A stretch of DNA of 37,353 nt from Actinomycetota bacterium (GCA_040755895.1 JBFMAG010000046.1:1-37353), one strand, 5' to 3'; shown: positions 15,423 to 25,338, counted from the first letter of the stretch. Numbers and translations are program-made. Notes: a model not told the origin generated them from the letters alone.

Positions 15423-16262
15423 ATGTGGATTATCTTAAAGGCGGCTCTTTCCATGGCGGGATTGGGATTGGGGCTCGGAATTATACTGGGTATAGCCCAT
15501 AAGAAATTCGCCGTGGAAGTTGACCCAAATGTTGAAAAAATACTGGATGTTTTACCTGGAGCGAACTGCGGAGCCTGTGGTTACGCGGGATGCGAGGGAG
15601 CAGCGGAAGCCATAGCCAAAGGAGAGGCTCCCGTTGAAGCCTGTGTCGCTGGTGGACACGAGATTGCAGAGCAGGTAGCTCACATACTGGGAAAGGATGT
15701 ACAAAAGAAGCGCAAGCCCACAGTATCGCTCGTTCATTGCAAAGGCGGTAAATCGAAGGTCTCCCACCGTTATAGATATGATGGTATCCCCAGCTGTAGC
15801 ATGGCCCAGCAAGTGGCTTCAGGATCCCTAATGTGTACCTATGGCTGTCTGGGATTTGGCGATTGCGTGAGGGCTTGCCCCTTTGGCGCCCTATCTTTGG
15901 ATGGGAATTCCATGCCCCAAGTGAATGTGGACAAATGCACGGGATGTGGGCTCTGTGCCAACACATGCCCCAGGAATATCATTTCCTTGGTGCCCAAGGA
16001 TGCTCCTGTAATTGTATTTTGCAATTCGAAGGATAAACCGAGAATCAAGCGGAATATCTGCACCGTGAGTTGCATCGGTTGTAAGGCTTGTGAGAAGGTT
16101 TGTGAGGTTGATGCCGTCGTAGTCCAGAATAATTTGGCCGTCGTGGATTACGAAAAATGCAACGGTTGTGGAAAATGTGTCGAAAAATGCCCCAGAGGCT
16201 GCCTCAATTTTCTTGAGCTCAGCCCCAAGCTTAAGCAGCTGAGTGCCTCTCAAAGCTCATAA
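15423..16262 (+). CDS. rnfB: Rnf complex subunit B (polyferredoxin)
   Basis: The ferredoxin-accepting subunit, 279 residues. An N-terminal membrane helix is followed by the Fe-S domain LPGANCGACGYAGCEGAAEA. Further ferredoxin-type motifs are CTYGCLGFGDCVRACP, CTGCGLCANTCP, CIGCKACEKVC and CNGCGKCVEKCP, so about five clusters in all. The long clostridial-type form of RnfB is indicated. Strong GGAGG site upstream. Last core gene of the operon; a palindromic repeat follows the stop. Confidence 0.95.
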   Translation: MWIILKAALSMAGLGLGLGIILGIAHKKFAVEVDPNVEKILDVLPGANCGACGYAGCEGAAEAIAKGEAPVEACVAGGHEIAEQVAHILGKDVQKKRKPTVSLVHCKGGKSKVSHRYRYDGIPSCSMAQQVASGSLMCTYGCLGFGDCVRACPFGALSLDGNSMPQVNVDKCTGCGLCANTCPRNIISLVPKDAPVIVFCNSKDKPRIKRNICTVSCIGCKACEKVCEVDAVVVQNNLAVVDYEKCNGCGKCVEKCPRGCLNFLELSPKLKQLSASQSS

Positions 16263-16268
16263 CTTTAA

Positions 16269-16291
16269 CCCTGCCTGCCGGCAGGCACAGG
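16269..16291 (+). repeat. Palindromic GC-rich repeat after rnfB
   Basis: GCCTGCCGGCAGGC (16273-16286) is a perfect 14-base palindrome inside CCTGCCTGCCGGCAGGCACA, of the same family as the copies at 7609, 8033 and 27875. No T-run follows, so it is not a classic terminator. Confidence 0.65.
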
Positions 16292-16295
16292 CAAG

Positions 16296-16333
16296 AACTT
16301 CCTCACTCCCTCACCCGAATCACTTGAATCACA
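16296..16333 (+). repeat. TGAATCACT repeat, second copy
   Basis: CTTCCTCACTCCCTCACCCG followed by AATCACTTGAATCAC repeats the string found at 974-1000 between the Asr-like genes. Confidence 0.5.
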
Positions 16334-16386
16334 CATATCATGGGTGTTAAACTTATGCTAATTTCGAAGCAATTGAGAGGGAATCG

Positions 16387-16761
16387 ATGCTCACCCGCTA
16401 CGATAAAGCATTGATTTATTTTTTGCTCCTTTTGGCGTCCTTGACATTCGCGATGAGCGTGAATTTTGCCAATATTGGAAGAGCTGGGGGACTCGCCATC
16501 TCGGTTTATGGTCGTGAGGTGGGACACTATTCTCTATATCAAAGCCGAAAGGTCAAGGTCCAGGGACGCCTGGGGATAAGCGTGGTCGAGATTTCGGGGA
16601 GCAAAGTTCGGATACTCTCTTCCCCATGCCCAAGGAAGGAATGCATGGCACGGGGATGGATAAGCAAACCAGGTGAGGTCATCGTCTGTGCACCCAACGA
16701 GGTTGTCGTGAAAATCGTGGGAAGCGATGAGGGGAAACCGATCGATGCCGTATCAAAATAG
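16387..16761 (+). CDS. NusG domain II-containing membrane-anchored protein
   Basis: A 124-residue protein with one N-terminal membrane segment (ALIYFLLLLASLTFAMSV) and an exported beta-domain of the NusG_II type. Conserved features are GREVGHYSL, a C-P-R-K-x-C motif (SSPCPRKECMARGWI) and PGEVIVCAPNEVVVKI. The Cys-x4-Cys pair is typical of this domain. The function is unknown. In many anaerobes the gene sits next to a Gx-transporter gene and near rnf or FMN-transfer genes, as it does here, so a link to membrane redox proteins is plausible. It overlaps the next gene by 17 bases. Confidence 0.82.
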   Translation: MLTRYDKALIYFLLLLASLTFAMSVNFANIGRAGGLAISVYGREVGHYSLYQSRKVKVQGRLGISVVEISGSKVRILSSPCPRKECMARGWISKPGEVIVCAPNEVVVKIVGSDEGKPIDAVSK

Positions 16762-17332
16762 GGGAAAAGGGGTTTCAATCGCGGATTTGGTGGAGATACG
16801 CACCCGAAGGTTGGTGCTACTATCCCTCTTTTTGGCTTTAGGCATCCTTCTTTATGCTGTCGAAACGCTTTTTCTTCCCCCCTTTCCCCTACCGGGTGCC
16901 AAGCTTGGCCTAACGAATGTGGTCACACTGATGCTCCTCATTTTTTATTCTTGGCGAGAGTGTCTATACAATGTTTTGGCTCGCACCATTTTGGGCTCTT
17001 TAATCGTGGGGACATTCCTTACCCCAGCATTTTATCTCAGTTTTGGCGGTGCATTGATGAGCACATTCATTATGATCTTTATTTTCAACAGGTTTTATGG
17101 GAAATTTAGCTTGGTTGGGGTGAGTCTTACCGGATCGACCGCCCACAACATGGTACAATTAACCCTCGCCGGTGCTTTAATCGCTCATCATTGGGGTGTT
17201 TTATTTCAGGCTCCATTTTTGATACTGATCGCCATACCGACGGGAGCTTTCAACGGAATCGTCGCTACATACCTGGTGAAAAGATTGTCCGCTGGGAACA
17301 TCGATTTTGTGAGGGAGAGTTGGGTAAGTTGA
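16745..17332 (+). CDS. Gx transporter / heptaprenyl diphosphate synthase component I-like membrane protein
   Basis: A five- to six-helix membrane protein of about 195 residues in the family annotated as Gx transporter or heptaprenyl diphosphate synthase component I. The signature PLPGAKLGLTNVVTLMLL matches the conserved P.PG.K.GLAN segment, and GSTAHNMVQL is the second conserved part. ATG 16745 is preferred, with GAGGGGA nine bases upstream; ATG 16727 is an alternative. It overlaps the NusG_II gene and the radC start (TTGA), so all three are co-translated. Transport substrate not readable from sequence. Confidence 0.8.
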   Translation: MPYQNRGKGVSIADLVEIRTRRLVLLSLFLALGILLYAVETLFLPPFPLPGAKLGLTNVVTLMLLIFYSWRECLYNVLARTILGSLIVGTFLTPAFYLSFGGALMSTFIMIFIFNRFYGKFSLVGVSLTGSTAHNMVQLTLAGALIAHHWGVLFQAPFLILIAIPTGAFNGIVATYLVKRLSAGNIDFVRESWVS

Positions 17333-18015
17333 GATATCACCTTACAATCAAAGAATTACCACCCGAGGTGAGACCAAGGGAGAGGCTCTTTCGCTCCAGC
17401 GCGGGCAGTCTCTCAAATATAGAGCTTTTGGCGATCATCATCGGGACTGGCAGCAAGGGACAGACAGCCCTTCAACTCAGCCAAAGGATTTTAAGCGAGT
17501 TCGAAAGCTTGGGAAATTTAAGTGGTGCCAGTTTGGAGGAACTCTCGAAGATAGATGGGGTAGGCCTTGCCAAGGCGGCAAAGGTTTTAGCCTCCCTCGA
17601 ATTGGGAAGGAGATTGGTGCTGGCTTTACCGTTCAAAAGGACGGTGATCTCCGCCCCCGAGGATGTGGTGGATTTGCTCATGCCCGAGATGCGTTACTTG
17701 GATAAGGAACACTTCAAGGCGTTGATACTGAACACCAAAAATGAGATCCTAAGGATCGTCGAGATTTCCGTGGGGAGCCTCAATTCTTCCATTGTCCATC
17801 CTCGGGAGCTATTTAAGACTGCCATTAAGCACAGTGGTTCAGCTCTGATCGTGGTCCACAATCATCCAAGCGGAGACGCGTCTCCAAGTTCCGAAGATAT
17901 TGCCCTCACGAAGCGGTTGGTCAAGGCGGGTGAGATTTTGGGAATCGATGTGCTGGATCACATAATTCTCGGAGATGGAAGATTTACCAGCTTAAAAGAG
18001 CGAGGATTGCTATAA
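17329..18015 (+). CDS. radC: DNA repair protein RadC family (JAB metalloprotease fold)
   Basis: A 228-residue RadC-type protein with an N-terminal helix-hairpin-helix region (IKELPPEVRPRERL, then LSKIDGVGLAKAAKVLA) and a C-terminal JAB/MPN domain with the metal motif VHNHPSGDASPSSED. TTG 17329 is chosen because it overlaps the previous stop and has GAGGGAGAG upstream; a longer in-frame reading from 17191 lies inside the previous gene. The molecular role of RadC is unsettled. Placement directly before mreB is the common arrangement. Confidence 0.92.
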   Translation: MRYHLTIKELPPEVRPRERLFRSSAGSLSNIELLAIIIGTGSKGQTALQLSQRILSEFESLGNLSGASLEELSKIDGVGLAKAAKVLASLELGRRLVLALPFKRTVISAPEDVVDLLMPEMRYLDKEHFKALILNTKNEILRIVEISVGSLNSSIVHPRELFKTAIKHSGSALIVVHNHPSGDASPSSEDIALTKRLVKAGEILGIDVLDHIILGDGRFTSLKERGLL

Positions 18016-18050
18016 TTAATAAAGGATAGTTGGGAAGGGGAATAAGGGAG

Positions 18051-19082
18051 ATGTTTGATTTTCTCATAGGTCCTTTCGGGAGGGATATGGCGGTTGATCT
18101 GGGGACGGCGAATACCAAGGTTCATGTGAAGGGACGAGGACTCGTTCTTATGGAGCCCTCCGTGGTGGCCATAGAAAAGGACGCTGGCAGGATTCTCGCT
18201 GTGGGCTCGGAAGCAAAAAGGATGTTGGGAAGGACACCCGGCAACATCGTTGCCATAAGACCGCTCAAGGACGGAGTCATTGCCGACTTCGATGTGACCG
18301 AAAGCATGCTCCGCTATTTCATCCAGAGAGTGCATAAGCGCAGGTTTGCGGTGCGACCTAGGGTGGTGGTCTGCGTCCCCTCCGGGGTCACGGAGGTGGA
18401 AAAGCGCGCCGTTTTTGAAGCGACCATTCAGGCGGGTGCCAGAGCCGCATATCTAATCGAAGAGCCCATGGCCGCGGCCATAGGTGCGGGTCTTCCCATA
18501 CAGGACCCAACGGGGAATATGGTCGTGGATATCGGCGGCGGAACCACCGAAGTGGCCGTGATCTCTCTGGGAGGGATCGTATGTAGCGAGTCCATCCGCG
18601 TAGGTGGCGACGAGTGCGACGAGGCGATCATCGCCCATGTCAAGAGGGAATACAATGTGATGATAGGAGAAAGAACCGCCGAGGAGATCAAGATAGAAAT
18701 CGGCTCGGCCTATCCGCTCCCTGAAGAGGAGGATGTGGAGGTCCGTGGTCGAGATCTGTTGACCGGCCTCCCCAAGAATATCATCCTCTCCTCCGAGGAA
18801 ATTCGAGCGGCGATGGAGGAACCCATTGGTGCCGTAGTTTTAGCCATCAAAAGCACTTTGGAAAAAACTCCTCCCGAGCTTTCCAGCGATGTCATGGACA
18901 GAGGAATAGTCCTCACCGGTGGAGGCGCCCTCCTTAGGGGATTGGATGAAAGATTGAGACAGGAGACGGGTATGCCCGTGCACATCACTGAGAATCCTCT
19001 TACCTGCGTGGTAATCGGATCGGGAAAGGCTTTGGAAGAGATAAACGTATTAAGGAGGATACTCATCGGCTCGCAACGCTGA
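18051..19082 (+). CDS. mreB: Rod shape-determining protein MreB
   Basis: An actin-fold ATPase that organises cell-wall synthesis, 343 residues. Phosphate motif 1 is [18 protein letters not shown], phosphate 2 is [19 protein letters not shown], and the adenosine motif is [18 protein letters not shown] 18051 follows GAAGGGG; a TTG at 18030 would add seven residues with no support. It is followed by mreC and mreD. The organism is therefore expected to make a wall and is probably rod-shaped. Confidence 0.95.
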   Translation: MFDFLIGPFGRDMAVDLGTANTKVHVKGRGLVLMEPSVVAIEKDAGRILAVGSEAKRMLGRTPGNIVAIRPLKDGVIADFDVTESMLRYFIQRVHKRRFAVRPRVVVCVPSGVTEVEKRAVFEATIQAGARAAYLIEEPMAAAIGAGLPIQDPTGNMVVDIGGGTTEVAVISLGGIVCSESIRVGGDECDEAIIAHVKREYNVMIGERTAEEIKIEIGSAYPLPEEEDVEVRGRDLLTGLPKNIILSSEEIRAAMEEPIGAVVLAIKSTLEKTPPELSSDVMDRGIVLTGGGALLRGLDERLRQETGMPVHITENPLTCVVIGSGKALEEINVLRRILIGSQR

Positions 19083-19192
19083 AGCGGAGATAAAGATCGT
19101 AAGTCGCAGGACAAGTCGCATGTCTTAAGAATCCTTTGACATGCATTCCAAAGTCGTGCGACTTAAATTTTTTGAGGGGGAGGGAGGTCATT

Positions 19193-20041
19193 TTGTACCT
19201 CCACTGGAGACGTAATCGGATAATTCTCGCGGCTTTAATAATAGTGAGCATAGCCATCCTGACCATTCACTTTAAGGAGGGCGAAGAGGGCTTGGTACAT
19301 AGGGTTCAGAGGATAACGGTGGGTCTCGTGGCCCCCCTTCAAGCTGGGGTCTCTAGTATAGTGGATCCCTTCCGACACGGCATCCATTTCCTCGTGGAGA
19401 TTCGCGATCTTAAACAGGAAAATGAGAGATTGAAAAGGGAAGTGGCGGAACTCAAGAGGGATTTGATTTCGCTCAAAGTGGTAGCCAAGGAAAACGAACG
19501 CCTCCGAAGGCTCATCGGGTTTAAGGAGAAAACCATCTATAAGGTTCTTCCGGCACGGATCATCGGAAAATCTCCCACTGGTTGGCAGGCGATCATCATT
19601 TTGGATAAGGGATCCGCGGATGGAGTGAGGAAATACATGCCCGTGGTGGTCGATAAGGGTTTAGTGGGTCAGGTGGTCGGTGTCTCCTCCCATGCTGCAC
19701 AAGTCCAACTAATAACCGATCCAAAAAGCGGGGTTTCTTGCCAAATCTTAAGCACAGGTGAGCGTGGAATCTTACAGGGCGAGACCGGTGGTGAACTGAA
19801 ACTGAACTTCATTCCCAAGGATTCCAGGGTGAGGAAGATGGATGCAGTTATAACATCGGGATTGGGAGGCGTTTTCCCTCCCGGAATTTTTGTGGGCACC
19901 GTAAGTGAGATTAAAGTCAATCCCTATGGGCTATATAAAGAGGTTAAGGTGAAATCTTCCGTGGATTTCTCGAAGTTGGAGGAGGTTTTAATCATCACCA
20001 ATCCTCTGCCAAAAACACCCTTTCCCACGGAGGGAGGTTAA
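19193..20041 (+). CDS. mreC: Rod shape-determining protein MreC
   Basis: A membrane-anchored scaffold of the elongasome, 282 residues. One N-terminal helix (IILAALIIVSIAILTI), a coiled coil at about residues 65-100 (IRDLKQENERLKREVAELKR), then the MreC beta domain with ILDKGSADGV, VVDKGLVGQVVGVSSHAAQV and VITSGLGGVFPPGI. TTG 19193 is chosen, with GAGGGGGAGGGAGG upstream; a TTG at 19136 has no ribosome site. The MreD stop-start spacing is one base. Confidence 0.92.
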   Translation: MYLHWRRNRIILAALIIVSIAILTIHFKEGEEGLVHRVQRITVGLVAPLQAGVSSIVDPFRHGIHFLVEIRDLKQENERLKREVAELKRDLISLKVVAKENERLRRLIGFKEKTIYKVLPARIIGKSPTGWQAIIILDKGSADGVRKYMPVVVDKGLVGQVVGVSSHAAQVQLITDPKSGVSCQILSTGERGILQGETGGELKLNFIPKDSRVRKMDAVITSGLGGVFPPGIFVGTVSEIKVNPYGLYKEVKVKSSVDFSKLEEVLIITNPLPKTPFPTEGG

Positions 20042-20042
20042 T

Positions 20043-20522
20043 ATGCCCTTCTATCTTTTGGGTTTTTTGGTCTTGTTGGCCTCATTCATCCTACAAACGA
20101 CGATCGCTCCTCATATAGACATTAGGGGTGTTCAACCGGATTTTATCCTCATCGTGGTGGTCACCTATGCTTTCATAGAGGGTCCCGCGATAGGTTCGGT
20201 GGCGGGTTTTTTTGGAGGCTTATTACACGATCTGGTTTTAACTCAGATCGTGGGGATTCATGCCCTGTGTAAGACTATTGTGGGCTACATCGCCGGCTTG
20301 GTGGAGAGGACCATCTTCGCCGAAAGCATCTTCTTACCCATGGCCGCGATCTTCCTGGCTTCGCTATTGAATCAACTGATTTATACCGCAGTCATCTTTT
20401 TGTTGGGCTATGAGGTTCCATTTCTAATGGTATTGATGACCATAATTATTCCCTCTGCCTTTTATAATAGCTTGCTCACGCCCCTTATTTATCCAGTGGT
20501 TTGCAAATTGGCGACTCCTTAA
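20043..20522 (+). CDS. mreD: Rod shape-determining protein MreD
   Basis: A five-helix membrane protein of 159 residues. GVQPDFILIVVVTYAFIEGP and GSVAGFFGGLLHDLV match the conserved MreD core. ATG is one base after the mreC stop, with GGGAGG in the end of mreC as ribosome site. In most relatives the genes for PBP2 and RodA come next. Here a 127-base gap leads straight to the DUF2344 gene. Confidence 0.9.
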   Translation: MPFYLLGFLVLLASFILQTTIAPHIDIRGVQPDFILIVVVTYAFIEGPAIGSVAGFFGGLLHDLVLTQIVGIHALCKTIVGYIAGLVERTIFAESIFLPMAAIFLASLLNQLIYTAVIFLLGYEVPFLMVLMTIIIPSAFYNSLLTPLIYPVVCKLATP

Positions 20523-20615
20523 AAGAAAGTTCGTGTATTATTAACAAGATGGGTTAACACCATGGTCGGGTGAAGTGCTCCTGAGCCCGCACTTACCCTC
20601 CCTTGAATGTTTATA

Positions 20616-20632
20616 CTGTGAACCGTGAACCA
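20616..20632 (+). repeat. ACTGTGARCCGTGAACC repeat, first copy
   Basis: ACTGTGAACCGTGAACC stands in the gap where PBP2, RodA and a radical SAM gene would normally be. The second copy is at 27860. Confidence 0.5.
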
Positions 20633-20649
20633 CTATAACTTTTGAAACA

Positions 20650-21360
20650 ATGTACAAATTAAGGGTAAAATATGGAAAATTTGGCATTTTAAGATTCCTT
20701 TCGCATCTTGAAACCGTACGTGCATTTGAAAGGGCGGTGAGGCGAGCAAACCTCCCCTTTGCTTTAACCAAGGGCTTCAGCCCCAAGCTCAAGATTTCCT
20801 GGGGTCCACCTCTTCCCCTTGGTTTTAGTAGCTGCGCAGAGTATGCTGATTTCTTCCTTGCTGGCTACCTGAATCCTGAGAGGATCATCGATTCCTTAAA
20901 TAAAGCCTTGCCCCGGGATATCCGTATCTTGGAAGCAAAATATGTTCCCTTGCATTCTGCCTCTTTGATGAGCATAATCGATGTAGCCAGCTACAAAACG
21001 TTGATCAAAGTTGATCCCAGTCTATCCCGCGAGGAGCTCAAGGATGGCATGGATGGACTTTTGAATCGGGGAAGAATTTCAGTTTTCAAGAAAGATCGCG
21101 AAAGGGCAGTGGATTTACGGCGATTACTCCTGGATTTTGAGGTTGAAGAAGTTAAAAATGGCGAGGTTACTCTGAAGTTCTCTCTTCAGGTCGGGGGCAA
21201 GGAGAGTATCAGACCGGAGAATCTCATAAAAGCGCTGTTTGAGCGGTTTCCAAAATCCTTGTCCTTTGAAATAATTGAAATTACGAGAATGAGTCTATAT
21301 GAAAAGGTGGGCGATGAACTCATCGACCCCCTACGAATTCGAAAAGCGACCAGCGAGTAG
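20650..21360 (+). CDS. DUF2344 / TIGR03936 radical-SAM-linked protein
   Basis: A 236-residue protein of the family called radical SAM-linked or DUF2344. Hallmarks: FLSHLETVRAFERAVRRANL, PFALTKGFSPKLKISWGPPL and PLGFSSCAEYADF. In most genomes this domain is fused to or follows a large radical SAM protein (TIGR03960). No such gene is present here. No ribosome site is clear before ATG 20650; the gap before it carries a GTGAACCGTGAACC repeat, so the region may have been rearranged. Role unknown, generally linked to tRNA or RNA processing by its RNase G neighbour. Confidence 0.88.
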   Translation: MYKLRVKYGKFGILRFLSHLETVRAFERAVRRANLPFALTKGFSPKLKISWGPPLPLGFSSCAEYADFFLAGYLNPERIIDSLNKALPRDIRILEAKYVPLHSASLMSIIDVASYKTLIKVDPSLSREELKDGMDGLLNRGRISVFKKDRERAVDLRRLLLDFEVEEVKNGEVTLKFSLQVGGKESIRPENLIKALFERFPKSLSFEIIEITRMSLYEKVGDELIDPLRIRKATSE

Positions 21361-21385
21361 CGATGAGCGGTCTAAAAGATTTTAA

Positions 21386-21460
21386 CCGGAAGTCGCCTAT
21401 CGAATATCGCTGACCGATTTGACCGAAAGTCGCTCGTTGAACATCGCTCACCGGGTTTAG
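21386..21460 (+). repeat. Two tandem copies of a 37-base unit
   Basis: CCGGAAGTCGCCTATCGAAT... (21386-21421) is repeated with changes as CCGAAAGTCGCTCGTTGAAC... (21423-21460). Both copies end in ATCGCT(G/C)ACCG and a short tail. It fills the gap before the RNase G gene. Confidence 0.5.
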
Positions 21461-21485
21461 TATCGACTTATTAGGGAGGGATAAT

Positions 21486-22994
21486 ATGGCTGAACTAAAA
21501 GAGATAATAATCTCAGTGGATGATTTTGAAACCCGATTAGCCATTTTGGAAAAGGGGAGATTGGCCGAGATTTACGTGGAGCGAAACGATGCTCCATCCA
21601 TCGTGGGCAACATCTACCTGGGGCGCGTTAGCAGTGTATTGCCCGGTATGGATGCAGCCTTTGTGGATATCGGCCAGGAGAAAAGTGCCTTTTTGTGCGT
21701 AGGGGAAGTTGTCTTTCCCGAGGAGGTGGACTCCTTACCCCACAAGATACATTACTTTTTAAAACTGGGTCAGGATATATTGGTTCAGGTTGCCAAGGGA
21801 CCCATAGGCATAAAGGGTGCCAGGGTAACCGCTCAGATCGCTTTACCCGGCAGACATCTGGTCCTCCTCCCCTTCGGGGATTCCGTTGGAGTATCCCGCC
21901 GTCTTTCCGAAGATGAGAGGGAAAGATTGCGAAGTCTTTGCGAGAGCATCAAGCCCAATGATATGGGTCTCATCGCTAGAACGGCCGCTCAAGGTGTGGG
22001 ACTTGAGCGCTTGAAAGCAGATCTCAGGCATCTCATCAGGACTTGGAGAAAACTTCAGCGCCAGGCCGAAAAGAGTAAAGCACCGAAGGCCTTCTACAGG
22101 GAGGAAGGACTCGCACTGCGTGCCGCAAGAGACATATTCACTTCCAATTTTATACAATTGGTCATCGATTCCCCCAAGGAATGCAAAAAGATCCAAGATT
22201 TCTTAAGTAAAACTTCTCCCGAGCTCAAAGACCGTGTGAAGCTTTATTCGGGAAGCACCCCCCTATTCGAAAAGTACGACGTCGATTCCCAACTGAGAAA
22301 GGCTCTCAAGAGGAGAATTTGGTTGAGGTCCGGAGGATATATCACCATTGACACCACGGAAGCCCTCACCGCGATCGACGTCAACACGGGCAAGTATGTC
22401 GGGAAAACCAGCTTGCAACGGACCATCCTCAAGACGAATCTTGAGGCGGCTCGAGAGATCGCCGATCAAATTCGTTTGAGGGATATCGGTGGAATCATAG
22501 TGATAGACTTCATCGACATGGATGATCCAAAGGACAGGGAGAAGGTTTTTTCAACCCTAAATGAAGCCCTGGCCATGGATAGGGCAAAGACCAATGTGGG
22601 GGAATTCTCGGAATTTGGTCTAGTGGAGATGACCAGGAAAAAATTCTGGCAGGGACTATTGGAAAGCTTATATGCTCCCTGTTTAAGATGTGAAGGATCG
22701 GGTGTGGTGTTTTCCGATACCGCGGCGGGAATTGAAGCCTGGCGAGGGATAAAAAGGATTTGTTGGGCCAAATCCTCGGAGGCTTTGCTGTTTAAAGTTC
22801 ATCCTAGGGTGATCAACTTTCTTGCGGCGAGGAGGGGCAAGTTGCGCAAGAGAATGGGAAAAGATGTTTACCTTTATGGGGATCCCACGTACACACCGGA
22901 GGGCTATGAACTCGTGAGCGAGGGTTCCCGCAGAGAGATAAAGCGTGCCTATAAAGAGCTGTGCAGGGAATTCGCTGCCATTCACCTCACCTAA
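21486..22994 (+). CDS. rng: Ribonuclease E/G family endoribonuclease
   Basis: A single-strand-specific endoribonuclease of the RNase G size class, 502 residues. The N-terminal S1 domain carries VGNIYLGRVSSVLPGMDAAF. The catalytic Mg-binding acidic residues lie in TALTAIDVNTGKYVG-type sequence (EALTAIDVNTGKYVG) and IVIDFIDMDDPKDREKV. The Zn-link region is CLRCEGSG near residue 399. The long disordered scaffold tail of enterobacterial RNase E is absent. ATG 21486 follows AGGGAGGGA. The gene stands just before the L21/L27 genes, a usual arrangement. Confidence 0.93.
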   Translation: MAELKEIIISVDDFETRLAILEKGRLAEIYVERNDAPSIVGNIYLGRVSSVLPGMDAAFVDIGQEKSAFLCVGEVVFPEEVDSLPHKIHYFLKLGQDILVQVAKGPIGIKGARVTAQIALPGRHLVLLPFGDSVGVSRRLSEDERERLRSLCESIKPNDMGLIARTAAQGVGLERLKADLRHLIRTWRKLQRQAEKSKAPKAFYREEGLALRAARDIFTSNFIQLVIDSPKECKKIQDFLSKTSPELKDRVKLYSGSTPLFEKYDVDSQLRKALKRRIWLRSGGYITIDTTEALTAIDVNTGKYVGKTSLQRTILKTNLEAAREIADQIRLRDIGGIIVIDFIDMDDPKDREKVFSTLNEALAMDRAKTNVGEFSEFGLVEMTRKKFWQGLLESLYAPCLRCEGSGVVFSDTAAGIEAWRGIKRICWAKSSEALLFKVHPRVINFLAARRGKLRKRMGKDVYLYGDPTYTPEGYELVSEGSRREIKRAYKELCREFAAIHLT

Positions 22995-23016
22995 AGAACC
23001 ATATACTTTTTATAGC

Positions 23017-23083
23017 TGGGTCATAATTTTAGAATTTACCATTATGCGTGATTTATCTAAGAATATTCGGGATTTATGACCCA
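23017..23083 (+). repeat. Inverted-repeat element with TGACCCA ends before the L21 gene
   Basis: TGGGTCATAA (23017-23026) and its exact complement TTATGACCCA (23074-23083) bound 67 AT-rich bases. A similar element lies at 23831-23891 and a single end at 11198. It may be a short mobile element or a paired operator. Confidence 0.55.
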
Positions 23084-23099
23084 TGTACAATTTTGTAAA

Positions 23100-23129
23100 T
23101 TGACAACTAAAGTTTTTCTTTGTTAGGAT
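23100..23129 (+). promoter_or_regulatory. Predicted promoter of the L21-L27 genes
   Basis: TTGACA (23100-23105) and TAGGAT (23124-23129) are separated by 18 bases, about 30 bases before the L21 start. Confidence 0.5.
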
Positions 23130-23158
23130 AGGGTGCTGATTAAGGGAGGAATTATTTC

Positions 23159-23503
23159 ATGCCGTATGCTATTATTGAATCTGGGGGTAAACAATATAAG
23201 GTTCAGAAGGGAGAAGAAGTTCTCATCGAGAAAATAGAGGGCAAGCCCGGGGATAAGGTAAAGTTCGATGAGGTAATTTTCTTAAGTCATGGCGATCAAA
23301 AGATTCATCAAAAAGAGGTGCTTTCCAAGGTAAAGGTGAAGGGCACCATCGTCGAGCAGCTAAAGGGCGAAAAGATAATCGTATTCAAATATAAACCGAA
23401 GAAGGGATATAAGCGAATGAGGGGGCACAGACAATTCCTGACCAAAGTGAGGATAGATGATATAAATGTCCCCCAAAAAGCCAAAGAACAATCCAAAAAC
23501 TAA
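23159..23503 (+). CDS. rplU: 50S ribosomal protein L21
   Basis: A 114-residue large-subunit ribosomal protein. YAIIESGGKQYKVQKGE at the N terminus and FKYKPKKGYKRMRGHRQFLT near the C terminus are diagnostic. ATG 23159 follows AGGGAGGAATT. It is followed by L27, the universal bacterial order, though no L21-L27 spacer gene is present. Confidence 0.97.
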   Translation: MPYAIIESGGKQYKVQKGEEVLIEKIEGKPGDKVKFDEVIFLSHGDQKIHQKEVLSKVKVKGTIVEQLKGEKIIVFKYKPKKGYKRMRGHRQFLTKVRIDDINVPQKAKEQSKN

Positions 23504-23556
23504 AAACACTCCCAACTACCAACTAACAAACTCCCAGCTATCCGGAGGTTGATAAA

Positions 23557-23811
23557 ATGGCGCATAAAAAGGGAATGGGAAGTTCCAGAAACGGGAGAGA
23601 TAGTCGATCCAAGCGCTTGGGAGTCAAGTGCTATGGCGGTCAGTTCGTGACGGCGGGTAGCATCCTCGTTCGTCAGCGGGGTACGAAGATAAAACCCGGT
23701 CTCAATGTAGGACTCGGGCGTGATTATACGCTTTTTGCTTTGATCGATGGGCATGTGATGTACGAATCTCGCAATAACTCGCGTAAGGTAAGCGTGCTCG
23801 CGGAGGCTTAA
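23557..23811 (+). CDS. rpmA: 50S ribosomal protein L27
   Basis: An 84-residue ribosomal protein that reaches toward the peptidyl transferase centre. [20 protein letters not shown] and the [19 protein letters not shown] segment identify it. It begins directly with the mature N terminus and lacks the cleavable extension that Firmicutes remove with Prp protease, which speaks against a Firmicutes origin. CCGGAGGTTG upstream is a good ribosome site. Confidence 0.97.
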   Translation: MAHKKGMGSSRNGRDSRSKRLGVKCYGGQFVTAGSILVRQRGTKIKPGLNVGLGRDYTLFALIDGHVMYESRNNSRKVSVLAEA

Positions 23812-23830
23812 GCCTGAAAACGAATCGAAT

Positions 23831-23891
23831 TGACCCAGGGTATGACATCGGTTTTTATGAGGTCACATTCTGATTTCTTATAACCTGGGTC
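23831..23891 (+). repeat. Inverted-repeat element with TGACCCAGG ends before obgE
   Basis: GACCCAGGGTAT (23832-23843) and ATAACCTGGGTC (23880-23891) pair in 11 of 12 positions. The right arm is followed by GTTATTTTTTAT, so it might also act as a terminator of the L21-L27 transcript. Same family as 23017-23083. Confidence 0.5.
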
Positions 23892-23915
23892 GTTATTTTT
23901 TATGCTGAGAAATAG

Positions 23916-25217
<1,302 letters not shown>

Positions 25218-25239
25218 CATATAAATTAGTGGAAAGCAA

Positions 25240-25320
25240 CTTATCAAGCTGGGAAGCTCAGGAGCTCCAGAGCTCTGAAAAACTGAGCTACTCAGCATCT
25301 GAGCTCCAGAGCTAATAAAT
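25240..25320 (+). repeat. GAGCTC-rich repeat before proB
   Basis: Repeated AGCTCNGGAGCTCCAGAGCT-like units fill the gap between obgE and proB. A similar, shorter string lies at 27816-27846 after proA. Confidence 0.45.
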
Positions 25321-25338
25321 CTAAATGAGGTGGATACC

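Noticed and set aside
16269-16291. Rho-independent terminator after rnfB
   Set aside because: The palindrome lacks a following T-run and recurs inside coding sequence elsewhere, so it is a repeat.
21320-21544. Minus-strand frame across the tandem repeat before RNase G
   Set aside because: It covers the repeat and the start of a certain gene and has no ribosome site or family features.
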